A stretch of DNA of 64,000 nucleotides, from positions 2,062,052 to 2,126,051 of the forward strand of contig NZ_DS990556.1 in assembly GCF_000155635.1 (NCBI RefSeq), written 5' to 3'. Origin of the DNA: Cyanobium sp. PCC 7001 (GTDB lineage Bacteria; Cyanobacteriota; Cyanobacteriia; PCC-6307; Cyanobiaceae). Shown in pieces: positions 49,186-57,321 of this stretch. The notes below the pieces were generated by a model. The model was not told the origin of the DNA. It searched no databases and saw nothing but the letters and a program-made list of their open reading frames with translations. Numbering within the stretch: position 1 is the stretch's first letter; every line of letters starts with the position of its first letter. Both the position numbers and the translations under genes were made by a program.

Positions 49186-50238
49186 ATGTCCGTGTTCTTT
49201 CGTCGTTTCCAGTTCTCCCGCGACATCGGCATCGACCTGGGAACGGCCAACACCCTGATGTACGTGTCCGGCAAGGGCATTGTGCTGCAGGAACCCTCGG
49301 TGGTCGCCCTCGACCTGGAGCGTGGCGTGCCTCTGGCCGTGGGTGACGAGGCCAAGATGATGCTCGGCCGCACCCCGGGCAACATCCGGGCGGTGCGCCC
49401 GCTGCGGGATGGCGTGATCGCCGACTTCGACGCCGCCGAGCAGATGATCAAGACCTTCATCCAGAAGGGCAACGAGGGGCGGGGCATCGTGGCGCCGCGC
49501 CTGGTGATCGGCATCCCCAGCGGCGTCACCGGCGTGGAGCGCCGGGCCGTGCGCGAGGCCGGTCTGGCCGGCGCCCGCGAGGTGCACCTGATCGACGAAC
49601 CCGTGGCCGCGGCGATCGGCGCCGGCCTGCCCGTGACCGAACCGGTGGGCACCATGATCGTGGACATCGGTGGCGGCACCACCGAAGTGGCGGTGCTCAG
49701 CCTGGGCGGCACCGTGCTGAGCGAATCGGTGCGGGTGGCGGGCGATGAGCTCAGCGATTCCATCAGCGTGTACCTCAAGAAGGTGCACAACCTGGTGGTG
49801 GGCGAGCGCACCGCCGAGGACATCAAGATCCGGATCGGCTCCGCCTTCCCCGACGACGAGCACGACGAGACCTCCATGGACGTGCGCGGCCTGCACCTCC
49901 TCTCCGGCCTGCCCCGCACCATCAACGTGCGTGCCGGTGACATCCGCGAGGCCATGGCCGAGCCGCTCAACGTGATCGTGGAGGCGGTGAAGCGCACCCT
50001 CGAGCGCACCCCACCCGAGCTGGCCGCCGACATCGTGGACCGCGGCATCATGCTGGCCGGCGGTGGGGCCATGGTGCGCGGCATCAGCGATCTGATCAGC
50101 CACGAGACCGGCATCCTCACCCACACCGCCGAAGACCCCCTCCTGTGTGTGGTGATGGGCTGCGGCATGGTGCTGGAGGACTACAAGCGCCTCGAGCGCG
50201 TGCTCGACACCCCTGACTTCGTGCGCCAGGCGGCCTGA
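49186..50238 (+). CDS. mreB: Rod shape-determining protein MreB
   Basis: A 350-residue bacterial actin that guides cell-wall synthesis along the long axis. The phosphate-1 motif DIGIDLGTANTLMYV, DEPVAAAIGAGLP, IVDIGGGTTEVAVLSLGG (phosphate 2) and LAGGGAMVRGI (adenosine) are all present. It heads mreBCD, with mreC 5 bp downstream. The presence of the whole set indicates rod or short-rod cells, in contrast to coccoid cyanobacteria without mre genes. Confidence 0.97.
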   Translation: MSVFFRRFQFSRDIGIDLGTANTLMYVSGKGIVLQEPSVVALDLERGVPLAVGDEAKMMLGRTPGNIRAVRPLRDGVIADFDAAEQMIKTFIQKGNEGRGIVAPRLVIGIPSGVTGVERRAVREAGLAGAREVHLIDEPVAAAIGAGLPVTEPVGTMIVDIGGGTTEVAVLSLGGTVLSESVRVAGDELSDSISVYLKKVHNLVVGERTAEDIKIRIGSAFPDDEHDETSMDVRGLHLLSGLPRTINVRAGDIREAMAEPLNVIVEAVKRTLERTPPELAADIVDRGIMLAGGGAMVRGISDLISHETGILTHTAEDPLLCVVMGCGMVLEDYKRLERVLDTPDFVRQAA

Positions 50239-50243
50239 TCCCG

Positions 50244-50984
50244 ATGCAGGCGGGCCGCAGGCTCAGGCTGCCGTCGTTGCGGCTGTTCCGGGTGTCCTGG
50301 CCCTGGGTGCTGCTTTTGCTGGCCCTGGCGGGGGTGCGTCTGAGCAAGGGGGCGGTGCTCAATGACCTCTACGCCCTGCTGAGCCGCCCGTTCTGGCCCG
50401 GCTCCGCCCAGAGCGAGTGGCTCAAGGCCGCCCAGCAGCTGGATCAGCAGTCGCGGCTCACGGTGCTGGAGGCGGACAACCGGCGGCTGCGGGAGATGCT
50501 GGAGCTGCAGCGCAGCTCGGGCGAGGAGCTCAGCGCCCCGGTGATCTCCCGCGAGGCGGCCGGCTGGTGGCAGCAGCTGCTGATCGGCCGCGGCTCGCTT
50601 CAGGGGGTGGCGCCCGGCGATGCGGTGGTGGCCCCGGGCGGGCTGATCGGCCGGGTGGCCACCGTCACCCCCACCACGGCCACGGTGACCCTGCTCACCG
50701 ACCCGTCCAGCCGGGTCGGGGTGTGGGTGGGCCGCGCCCAGCGCCACGGCCTGCTGGTGGGCACAGGCACCGCCCGGCCCCTGCTGCGCTTCATCGAGAA
50801 GGACCTCAACCTGCGGCCCGGCGATCTGGTGGTGACCTCGCCGGCCAGCACGCTGGTGCCCCCCAACCTCACGGTGGGCGTTGTGCAGAGCGTGGACGAG
50901 GATGCGGTGCCGGCACCGGAGGCGCTGGTGCAGCTCAGTGCTCCGGTGGATGCCGTGGACTGGGTGCAGGTGAGGGTGCGATGA
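50244..50984 (+). CDS. mreC: Rod shape-determining protein MreC
   Basis: A 246-residue bitopic protein. One N-terminal helix (WPWVLLLLALAGV, about residues 18-35) is followed by a coiled coil (LTVLEADNRRLREMLELQ, about 70-88). The beta-barrel pair of MreC comes next: LIGRGSLQGVAPGDAVVAP, VTLLTDPSSRVGVWV and LRPGDLVVTSPA. It links MreB and the wall synthases in the periplasm. The stop overlaps mreD by 4 bp (ATGA). Confidence 0.93.
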   Translation: MQAGRRLRLPSLRLFRVSWPWVLLLLALAGVRLSKGAVLNDLYALLSRPFWPGSAQSEWLKAAQQLDQQSRLTVLEADNRRLREMLELQRSSGEELSAPVISREAAGWWQQLLIGRGSLQGVAPGDAVVAPGGLIGRVATVTPTTATVTLLTDPSSRVGVWVGRAQRHGLLVGTGTARPLLRFIEKDLNLRPGDLVVTSPASTLVPPNLTVGVVQSVDEDAVPAPEALVQLSAPVDAVDWVQVRVR

Positions 50985-51508
50985 GCGCGCTGGCACGCCA
51001 GCGCTGGTGTGTGGCCACCGGTCTGCTGGTGCCGCTGCTCACCCTGGCCTCGCCGGGCCTGCTCAAGCTGGCGGGCGTGGCGCCCTGCTGGGCGGTGCTG
51101 TGGCTGCTGCCCTGGGCCCTAGTGGATGGGCCCTGGTCCGGGGCTCTGGCCGGCCTGGCGCTCGGCCTGATGCTCGATGGGCTGCATCCCGGCCCCCTCA
51201 CCCAAATCCCCGCGCTGCTGCTGCTGGGCTGGTGGTGGGGTCGGCTGGGGCGCAAGGCCCCGCCGATCGAGCGCAGCTTCAATCTCGGCCTTCTGGCCCT
51301 TGTCGGTGCCGCCTTCCTGGGCGGCACGCTGCTGCTGCAGCAGCGCTGGCTGGGGCCGCTGGGCCCCGCCGCCCTGCACACCCTGGCCGCCCAGACCCTG
51401 ATCACCGCTCTGCTGGCACCGATGCTGTGCTCGCTGCAGCTGTTGCTGTGGCGCCAGCAGGCCCCCGGCCTGCGCACCGAGCTGGGAGGGCTGGGCCGAT
51501 GGGGATGA
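50981..51508 (+). CDS. mreD: Rod shape-determining protein MreD
   Basis: A 175-residue integral membrane protein with about five hydrophobic helices (for example LLVPLLTLASPGLLKLAG and GALAGLALGLMLDGL). It has the short charged loops typical of MreD. Sequence conservation in this family is low, so the call leans on size, topology and its place after mreC. Translation is coupled to mreC by ATGA, and its 3' end overlaps the start of the next gene by 10 bp. Confidence 0.85.
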   Translation: MSALARQRWCVATGLLVPLLTLASPGLLKLAGVAPCWAVLWLLPWALVDGPWSGALAGLALGLMLDGLHPGPLTQIPALLLLGWWWGRLGRKAPPIERSFNLGLLALVGAAFLGGTLLLQQRWLGPLGPAALHTLAAQTLITALLAPMLCSLQLLLWRQQAPGLRTELGGLGRWG

Positions 51509-52818
51509 AGCGCCGCCAGGTCCTGCAGGGCCTGGCCCTTGCCGGGGCCTCCGCCGGCCTCAGCACGGCCCTGGCGGCCTGTGGCGGTTCGCGCTCAGGC
51601 TCCGATGGGCGGCGGCAGCTCAACGTCTGGACGCTCGATCTGGCTCCCAAGTTCAACGACTACCTCCAGGACGTGATCCAGGGGTGGGAGCAGCAGAACC
51701 CCGGGGTGCGGGTGCGATGGACCGACGTGCCCTGGGCCTCGGTGGAGCGCAAGCTCCTGGCCGCCGTCTTCGCCCGCACCGCTCCGGATCTGGTCAACCT
51801 CAACCCCCCCTTCGCCGCCAATCTGGCCAGCAAGGGAGGCCTGCTCGACCTCACGCCCGTGCTGCCGGAGGGCGCCGCCGAGCGCTACCTGCCGCGCATC
51901 TGGCAGGCGGGCCGGCAGGGCGGCGATCAGTTCGCCATCCCCTGGTACCTCACGGCCCGGATCACGATGGCCAACCGCGGTCTGCTCGAGCAGGCGGGTT
52001 ATGCCGCCCCACCGGCCCGCTGGCAGGACGTGCCGGCCTACGCCGAGGCGGTGCGGCGGCGCACCGGCCGTTACGCCCTGTTCACCACCGTGGTGCCCGA
52101 CGATTCGGCCGAGCTGCTGGAGTCGATGGTGCAGATGGGCGTTCGTCTGCTGGACGACCGCCAGCGCGCCGCCTTCGACACCGCGGCCGGCCGGAGCGCC
52201 TTCGCCTTCTGGAGCGATCTCTACCGCCGCGGCCTGCTGCCCCGCGAGGTGGTGAGCCAGGGCTACCGCCGGGCGATCGAGCTCTACCAGTCGGGCGATC
52301 TGGCCCAGGTGTCCACCGGCCCCGACTTCCTGCGCAACCTCCAGACCAATGCCCCCGGCGTGGCCGCCCGCACCGCCCCCTATCCCCCCCTCACCGGCGC
52401 CGACGGGGCCGCCAATGTGGCGGTGATGAACCTGGTGGTGCCCAAGCAGAGCGCCATGGCCGCCGAGGCGGTGAGTTTCGGCCTGTTCCTCACCGATGCC
52501 GCCAACCAGTACCGCTTCGCCGAGCAGGCGAGGGTGCTGCCCTCGGCCACGGGGGCGCTGGAGCGTCTGCAGGCCAGCCTGCGCGACCCGGGGCCGCTGG
52601 ATCCACCCCAGCGGCTGGTGGAGAACGCCCGACTGCTCTCGGCCACCACCCTGGAGAGCGCCCAGGTGCTGGTGCCGGCGATTCCGGGCATCAAGCGGCT
52701 GCAGTCGATCATCTACACCCAGCTGCAGCGGGCCATGCTCGGCCAGCTCGACAGCGATGTGGCGCTCTCCCGGGCCCGCCAGGAGTGGGACCGTTACGCG
52801 GCCGCCCGCTGGCCCTGA
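51499..52818 (+). CDS. Sugar ABC transporter substrate-binding lipoprotein
   Basis: A 439-residue extracytoplasmic binding protein of the UgpB/MalE type. The N-terminus has a twin-arginine-like KRRQVLQGLALAG stretch and a lipobox LAAC near residue 28, so it is probably a lipoprotein. Binding-domain segments include LNVWTLDLAPKFNDYLQDVI, QFAIPWYLTARI and NVAVMNLVVPKQS. The start at 51499 has GGGAGGG at good spacing; 51505 is an alternative that overlaps the mreD stop. No permease or ATPase of this transporter is in the window. Ligand unknown, probably a compatible-solute sugar. Confidence 0.87.
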   Translation: MGMKRRQVLQGLALAGASAGLSTALAACGGSRSGSDGRRQLNVWTLDLAPKFNDYLQDVIQGWEQQNPGVRVRWTDVPWASVERKLLAAVFARTAPDLVNLNPPFAANLASKGGLLDLTPVLPEGAAERYLPRIWQAGRQGGDQFAIPWYLTARITMANRGLLEQAGYAAPPARWQDVPAYAEAVRRRTGRYALFTTVVPDDSAELLESMVQMGVRLLDDRQRAAFDTAAGRSAFAFWSDLYRRGLLPREVVSQGYRRAIELYQSGDLAQVSTGPDFLRNLQTNAPGVAARTAPYPPLTGADGAANVAVMNLVVPKQSAMAAEAVSFGLFLTDAANQYRFAEQARVLPSATGALERLQASLRDPGPLDPPQRLVENARLLSATTLESAQVLVPAIPGIKRLQSIIYTQLQRAMLGQLDSDVALSRARQEWDRYAAARWP

Positions 52819-52929
52819 CGCAGGACCTGCTCGCTGCAGGCGCCCGTAGCAGCACCGCTCCACCGTGTCTGTTTCCATAGAAATCCTTAAGCCTGATGCA
52901 GGGCCTCAGGTGGCGCTCGCCCCGGGGGG

Positions 52930-52959
52930 ATGACCTTTCGGCGCTCTCAGGGGTATGGT
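52930..52959 (+). promoter_or_regulatory. Possible sigma-70 promoter of rpaB
   Basis: ATGACC (52930-52935) and TATGGT (52954-52959) match the -35 and -10 hexamers at four of six bases each, 18 bp apart. The site would start the transcript about 25 bases before the ATG at 52991. It lies across the ATG at 52955, which argues against that longer start. Confidence 0.33.
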
Positions 52960-52990
52960 TGCGATTCTTCACGCCAAAGGCGCAGCGCCC

Positions 52991-53770
52991 ATGCCCTCTG
53001 CGGACATGACGACCACGCCCGCAGAGCCCAAGGCCACGCTCCTCGTCGTGGACGACGAAGCCGCCGTCAGGCGCGTGCTGCTGATGCGTCTGCAGCTCGC
53101 CGGCTACCGGGTGATCTGCGCTGAGGACGGCGAGGAGGCCCTCACCCTCTTCCATCAGGAACAGCCCGACCTGGTGGTGCTGGACGTGATGCTGCCCAAG
53201 CTGGACGGCTTCGCCGTCTGCCGCCGGCTGCGGGCCGAGTCGTGCGTGCCGATCATCTTTCTCTCGGCCCTCGATGCCATCGCCGAGCGGGTGTCCGGCC
53301 TCGACCTCGGCGCCGACGACTACCTCCCCAAGCCCTTCAGCCCCAAGGAACTCGAAGCCCGCATCGCCACGATCCTGCGCCGCGTGGGCCGCGGCTCCGC
53401 CTCCGCCGAGCCCCGGGAGCAGCCCTCGGGCACGGGCGTGCTGCGGCTGGGTGATCTGGTGGTGGACACCAACCGCCGCCAGGTCACCCGCGATGGCGAG
53501 CGCATCGCCCTCACTTACACCGAGTTCAGCCTGCTGGAGCTGCTGTTCCGCGAGCCCGGGCGGGTGGTGCCCCGCGCCGAGATCCTCGAGCAGCTCTGGG
53601 GCTATCCACCCCGCCGCGCCGCTGATCTGCGGGTGGTGGACGTCTACGTGGCGCGCCTGCGCGGCAAGCTGGAGCCCGATCCGCGCAATCCCGAGCTGAT
53701 CCTCACCGTGCGGGGCACGGGCTACGCCTCCCAGCGCGTCGGCGACGCCAGCCTCACCGCCGCCGGCTGA
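52991..53770 (+). CDS. rpaB: OmpR-type response regulator RpaB (Ycf27)
   Basis: A 259-residue two-component regulator. The receiver domain has ATLLVVDDEAAVRRVL, the phosphorylated Asp in LVVLDVMLPKLDG and the switch Lys in DDYLPKPFSPKELE. The C-terminal winged helix has LTYTEFSLLELLF and RVVDVYVARLRGKLEPD. It matches RpaB, the essential high-light and redox regulator that works with histidine kinase NblS/Hik33. I chose the ATG at 52991; 53006 is possible. lysS follows 66 bp downstream. Confidence 0.93.
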   Translation: MPSADMTTTPAEPKATLLVVDDEAAVRRVLLMRLQLAGYRVICAEDGEEALTLFHQEQPDLVVLDVMLPKLDGFAVCRRLRAESCVPIIFLSALDAIAERVSGLDLGADDYLPKPFSPKELEARIATILRRVGRGSASAEPREQPSGTGVLRLGDLVVDTNRRQVTRDGERIALTYTEFSLLELLFREPGRVVPRAEILEQLWGYPPRRAADLRVVDVYVARLRGKLEPDPRNPELILTVRGTGYASQRVGDASLTAAG

Positions 53771-53836
53771 TCACGGCACGGCATCTGCCGGCCGCACGCT
53801 CCTGCAGGATGGCCCCCAGCTGACTGTTCTGCCCCC

Positions 53837-55405
53837 GTGTCGGAGCTGCGCGAGACCCGCCTGGAGAAAGCCCGGACCCTCGCCAGCCTCGGCCAGGGGC
53901 CCTATGGCCTGCGGTTCTCCCCCAGCCACAGCACCGCACAGCTGCAGCAGGCCCATGCCGATCTCCCCAACGGCCAGGAGCGGGATGTGGCGGTGGCGGT
54001 GGCTGGTCGGGTGATGACCCGCCGGGTGATGGGCAAGCTGGCCTTCTTCACCCTCGCCGATGAGAGCGGCCCGATCCAGCTCTATCTGGAGAAGGCCACC
54101 CTGGAGGCGGCCTGCCCCGAGGCGCCCCCGCCGGGGGCCTTCGGCCAGATCACCACCCTGGTGGACGCCGGCGACCTGATCGGTGTGGAGGGCAGCCTGC
54201 GCCGCACCGACCGGGGTGAGCTCTCGGTGAAGGTGAAGAGCTGGACGATGCTCAGCAAGAGCCTGCAGCCTCTGCCGGACAAGTGGCACGGCCTGGCCGA
54301 CGTGGAGAAGCGCTACCGGCAGCGCTACCTGGATCTGATCGTGTCGCCCCACACGCGTGAAACCTTCCGGCGCCGTGCCCTGGCGGTGAGCGCCATGCGG
54401 CGCTGGCTGGATGAGCGCGGTTTCCTGGAGATCGAGACCCCGGTGCTCCAGAGCCAGCCGGGCGGCGCCGATGCCCGGCCCTTCGAGACACACCACAACG
54501 CCCTCGATCTGCCCCTCACCCTGCGCATCGCCACCGAACTGCACCTCAAGCGGCTGGTGGTGGGCGGCTTCGAGCGGGTGTACGAGCTGGGCCGCATCTT
54601 CCGCAACGAGGGGGTGAGCACCCGCCACAACCCGGAGTTCACCTCGGTGGAGATCTACCAGGCCTACGCCGACTACACCGACATGATGGAGCTCACCGAG
54701 CAGCTCCTGGCCCACGTGTGTCAGCAGGTGTGCGGCACCACCGCCATCACCTACCAAGGCACCGCCATCGATCTGGCTCCCCCGTGGCGACGCGCCACGA
54801 TGCATGATCTGGTGCTGCAGGCCACCGGGCTCGACTTCACCGGATTCGCCAGCCGTGCCGAGGCCGCCGCCGCCATGGAGGCGGCGGGTCTGGTGGTGCC
54901 GGAGCCGGCCGATTCGGTTGGCCGGCTGCTGGTGGAGGCCTTCGAGCAGCGGGTGGAGGACACCCTGATTCAGCCCACCTTCGTGCTCGACTATCCGGTG
55001 GAGAACTCGCCTCTGGCCCGGGCCCACCGCAGCAAGCCGGGGATGGTGGAGCGCTTCGAGCTGTTCATCGTGGGCCGCGAAACCGCCAATGCCTTCAGCG
55101 AGCTGATCGATCCGCTGGATCAGCGCCAACGCCTGGAGGCCCAGCAGGCGCGCAAGGCCGCCGGTGACCTGGAGGCCCATGGCGTGGACGAGGACTTCCT
55201 CCAGGCTCTGGAGGTGGGCATGCCCCCCACCGGTGGCCTCGGCATCGGCATCGACCGGCTGGTGATGCTGCTCACCGACAGCACCTCCATCCGCGATGTG
55301 ATCGCCTTCCCGCTGCTCAAGCCCGAGCACTCAGCCGACCACTCCGGGTATTCAGATCAGCCCGAGCACCCCAAGCAGCACGAGGCGCCTGAGAACGCCC
55401 AATAG
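53837..55405 (+). CDS. lysS: Lysyl-tRNA synthetase, class II
   Basis: Charges tRNA-Lys. It has 522 residues from a GTG at 53837. The N-terminal OB-fold anticodon domain ([20 protein letters not shown]) is followed by class II motif 1 ([10 protein letters not shown]), motif 2 ([20 protein letters not shown]) and motif 3 ([16 protein letters not shown]). The last ~25 residues (after IAFPLLKPE) are a polar His/Pro/Glu-rich tail outside the catalytic core. It lies downstream of rpaB on the same strand. Confidence 0.96.
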   Translation: MSELRETRLEKARTLASLGQGPYGLRFSPSHSTAQLQQAHADLPNGQERDVAVAVAGRVMTRRVMGKLAFFTLADESGPIQLYLEKATLEAACPEAPPPGAFGQITTLVDAGDLIGVEGSLRRTDRGELSVKVKSWTMLSKSLQPLPDKWHGLADVEKRYRQRYLDLIVSPHTRETFRRRALAVSAMRRWLDERGFLEIETPVLQSQPGGADARPFETHHNALDLPLTLRIATELHLKRLVVGGFERVYELGRIFRNEGVSTRHNPEFTSVEIYQAYADYTDMMELTEQLLAHVCQQVCGTTAITYQGTAIDLAPPWRRATMHDLVLQATGLDFTGFASRAEAAAAMEAAGLVVPEPADSVGRLLVEAFEQRVEDTLIQPTFVLDYPVENSPLARAHRSKPGMVERFELFIVGRETANAFSELIDPLDQRQRLEAQQARKAAGDLEAHGVDEDFLQALEVGMPPTGGLGIGIDRLVMLLTDSTSIRDVIAFPLLKPEHSADHSGYSDQPEHPKQHEAPENAQ

Positions 55406-55453
55406 CGCGTGGCCGGCAGGGCGCAATGGGATAATGCTCACGGTAGGCAATCT

Positions 55454-55466
55454 CCCCCACCGGGGG
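55454..55466 (+). promoter_or_regulatory. Short hairpin before small conserved gene
   Basis: CCCCC (55454-55458), a three-base loop and GGGGG (55462-55466) lie 11 bp before the ATG at 55477. A GGATAAT sequence at 55429-55435 resembles a -10 box. If transcribed, the hairpin would sit where the ribosome binds and could limit translation. There is no experimental or comparative support here. Confidence 0.3.
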
Positions 55467-55476
55467 CAACGATTCC

Positions 55477-55740
55477 ATGAGTGGAGAGCGCGTCGGTTTT
55501 CGCTTCCAGCACGCAGACGCCGTTGTGAAGCGCAACCCCCAGGGACGCTCCCGCCGGGGCTGGGTGATGGAGCCCGTGGAGCAGACCACCAGCCGGGGCA
55601 CCAAGATGCCCGCCTATCGGATCCGCTGGCGTGACAGCGAACGCCCGGAGATCGTGCTCCAGCACATGCTGATCGCCGATCCTGACCCCACCCCGCCGCC
55701 CGAAGGGGTGAGCCTCGTGCCCCCGGCACCCAAGCAGTGA
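55477..55740 (+). CDS. Conserved picocyanobacterial protein, function unknown
   Basis: An 87-residue soluble protein. The N-terminal GERVGFRFQHADAVVKRNP and central RRGWVMEPVEQTTSRGTKM look like a small beta barrel. PAYRIRWRDSERPEIVLQHM ends the fold, and the tail is rich in Pro. I recall close relatives with the same layout in marine Synechococcus and Prochlorococcus, but no function. The RIRW and charged strands would suit a nucleic-acid or protein-binding barrel, which is only a guess. Start ATG at 55477; it lies 71 bp after lysS. Confidence 0.75.
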   Translation: MSGERVGFRFQHADAVVKRNPQGRSRRGWVMEPVEQTTSRGTKMPAYRIRWRDSERPEIVLQHMLIADPDPTPPPEGVSLVPPAPKQ

Positions 55741-55764
55741 AGCCCGCCTGAACCCGGGAGCCGG

Positions 55765-56562
55765 TCAGCTCCATCCCCGCAGCCGGTAGACCAGCAACCC
55801 CAGATGCTCCTTGAGCATCACTGTGCTCAGGTACAGGGCTTCCGCATCGGGCGCCACGCTGAGCAGAGCGCTTCCCAGCGTGGGTGCGCCGTAGCTGGCC
55901 CGCTGCGGCAGCTGGAAGTCCGTGGGCACGGCCACCACCTCCAGGCCGCTGCGGCGCTGGAAGGTGGCCAGAGCCCTGGGCATGTGGGACGCGCTGGTCA
56001 CCAGCAGCACCCGGCTCCAGCCGCGCGTGCGGCCCATGGCGCCGAGGTCGCGCGCCTCCTCGGCGGTGGTGCGTGCCTCCCGGGCCAGCAGGATGCGCTC
56101 CGGGGCGATGCCCAGCTCCACGGCCAGGTCCCGGGCCCACTCGGCTTCGGGGGGCGGCGGCTTCCCGGCCGTGAAGTGCACGCGGCCGCCGCTGGTGACC
56201 AGGGTGGGCGCCTTGCCCTGGCGCAGCAGCCGCACGCCAGTGAGCAGCCTGTCGCCGGCCTCCCCCACCTCCACCCCACGGCGCGGCGGCTGGGCGGGAC
56301 GCAGGCCGCCCCCCAGCACCACCACGGCATCCGCCGCCGGCAACGAGGCCGGCTCCAGGGCGGTGCTGCGCTCCTCCAGTCCCCAGATCAGCTGACGGCT
56401 GGTGAAGGGCATCGCGCACAGCCAGATCAGCCCCAGTCCGCCCCAGCCCAGCAGCCGGGCCCAGCGCTGGCCTGCCAGGGCTTCGCGGGCCGCCAGCAGC
56501 AGCAGGCCCAGCCCGAGGGGATAGAGCCCCAGAGGCAGCAGCTTGGAGAGAAGGAATCCCAT
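55765..56562 (-). CDS. YdcF/ElyC-family membrane protein (DUF218)
   Basis: A 265-residue protein. Two N-terminal membrane helices (LLPLGLYPLGLGLLLLAA and LLGWGGLGLIWLCAM) are followed by the DUF218 fold. Its motifs are DAVVVLGGGLRP, RLLTGVRLLRQGKAPTLVTS, ILLAREARTTAEEA and VLLVTSASHMPRALATF. Family members such as ElyC and SanA take part in envelope integrity and lipid-carrier handling; the biochemical reaction is unsettled. ATG at 56562. It lies 25 bp after the hercynine-associated gene on the same strand and is probably the last gene of that operon. Confidence 0.88.
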   Translation of the reverse strand: MGFLLSKLLPLGLYPLGLGLLLLAAREALAGQRWARLLGWGGLGLIWLCAMPFTSRQLIWGLEERSTALEPASLPAADAVVVLGGGLRPAQPPRRGVEVGEAGDRLLTGVRLLRQGKAPTLVTSGGRVHFTAGKPPPPEAEWARDLAVELGIAPERILLAREARTTAEEARDLGAMGRTRGWSRVLLVTSASHMPRALATFQRRSGLEVVAVPTDFQLPQRASYGAPTLGSALLSVAPDAEALYLSTVMLKEHLGLLVYRLRGWS

Positions 56563-56587
56563 GGCGGTGTGCTCCTCGTCCTGGGGC

Positions 56588-57070
56588 TCAGCCCTGGCGG
56601 CGGCGCAGCCGCTCCAGTTCCTGCTCGGCTTCGAAGGCCGCCCAGTCGCGCTCCAGGTCCACACCGCGGCCTGCCCGGCGGGCCTCGGCCTGGCGGGCCG
56701 CCAGAGCGGTGATCGCCTGCTCCAGCTCGCTGAAGCGCACCCCCAGCTCGGCCAGCTCCTGCCAGCGCCGGCGGCCCTGCTGCATCAACGACTCCCCATG
56801 GGCCTCAGCCCGATCGGCCAGGTCGGTGGCACCGGCACTGCGGGCCTTGCGGCTGCGCTCCTGCCACTGGCGGATCTCGACGGCCAGCTGCAGCAGGGCC
56901 TGCCGCTGACGCTCCGCCTGGCTCTGCAGGGAGCGGCGCTGGCTCAGCAGCTCGCGGCGGTGATCCCGGTCTTCCTGGTCCTGCAGCAGGGCCTCCTGGT
57001 CGGGATTGGCGGCGAGGAACCGCTCCAGCTCCTGCTCCAGCCGCGCCTCCAGGTCGTCGAGCCAGCTCAT
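56588..57070 (-). CDS. Hercynine-associated coiled-coil protein
   Basis: A 160-residue, highly charged protein that is almost entirely helical by composition. It begins SWLDDLEARLEQELERFLAA and ends LERDWAAFEAEQELERLRRR. Heptad-like Leu spacing over about residues 40-150 suggests a long coiled coil. It matches the cyanobacterial family named hercynine metabolism protein because it always accompanies egtD and egtB; its activity is unknown. The ATG at 57070 overlaps the stop of the small upstream gene (ATGA). The longer open frame upstream is out of register with that gene and is rejected. Confidence 0.8.
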   Translation of the reverse strand: MSWLDDLEARLEQELERFLAANPDQEALLQDQEDRDHRRELLSQRRSLQSQAERQRQALLQLAVEIRQWQERSRKARSAGATDLADRAEAHGESLMQQGRRRWQELAELGVRFSELEQAITALAARQAEARRAGRGVDLERDWAAFEAEQELERLRRRQG

Positions 57071-57318
57071 GGGGTGCCGGTCTCCGGGCCGGGTTCCCCG
57101 GCGGCGCGGGTGATCAGGGGCGCCTCGATCTCCTCCTGCAGCGGCGTGATCGCCGCCTCGCGGGAGCGCAGCAGCAGCTGGGTGAGGCGGGCGATGGCGC
57201 CCTCGCCCAGGTCCTGGTCGCTGATGCGGTCGAAGGCGCTGCGGTACAGCTCCTCCAGTTCGTGGATCAGTCCCTCGCGCACCTGGCGCATCGCGGCCCG
57301 CTGTTCCTCCCGCCCCAT
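57067..57318 (-). CDS. Hercynine-associated small protein
   Basis: An 83-residue helical, acidic protein. Typical segments are VREGLIHELEELYRSAFDRI and LTQLLLRSREAAITPLQEE. It matches the family called hercynine metabolism small protein in cyanobacteria, known only from its link to ergothioneine genes. ATG at 57318, 3 bp after the egtD stop. Its stop overlaps the start of the coiled-coil partner (ATGA), so the two are made together and may form a complex. Confidence 0.8.
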   Translation of the reverse strand: MGREEQRAAMRQVREGLIHELEELYRSAFDRISDQDLGEGAIARLTQLLLRSREAAITPLQEEIEAPLITRAAGEPGPETGTP

Positions 57319-57321
57319 CCG

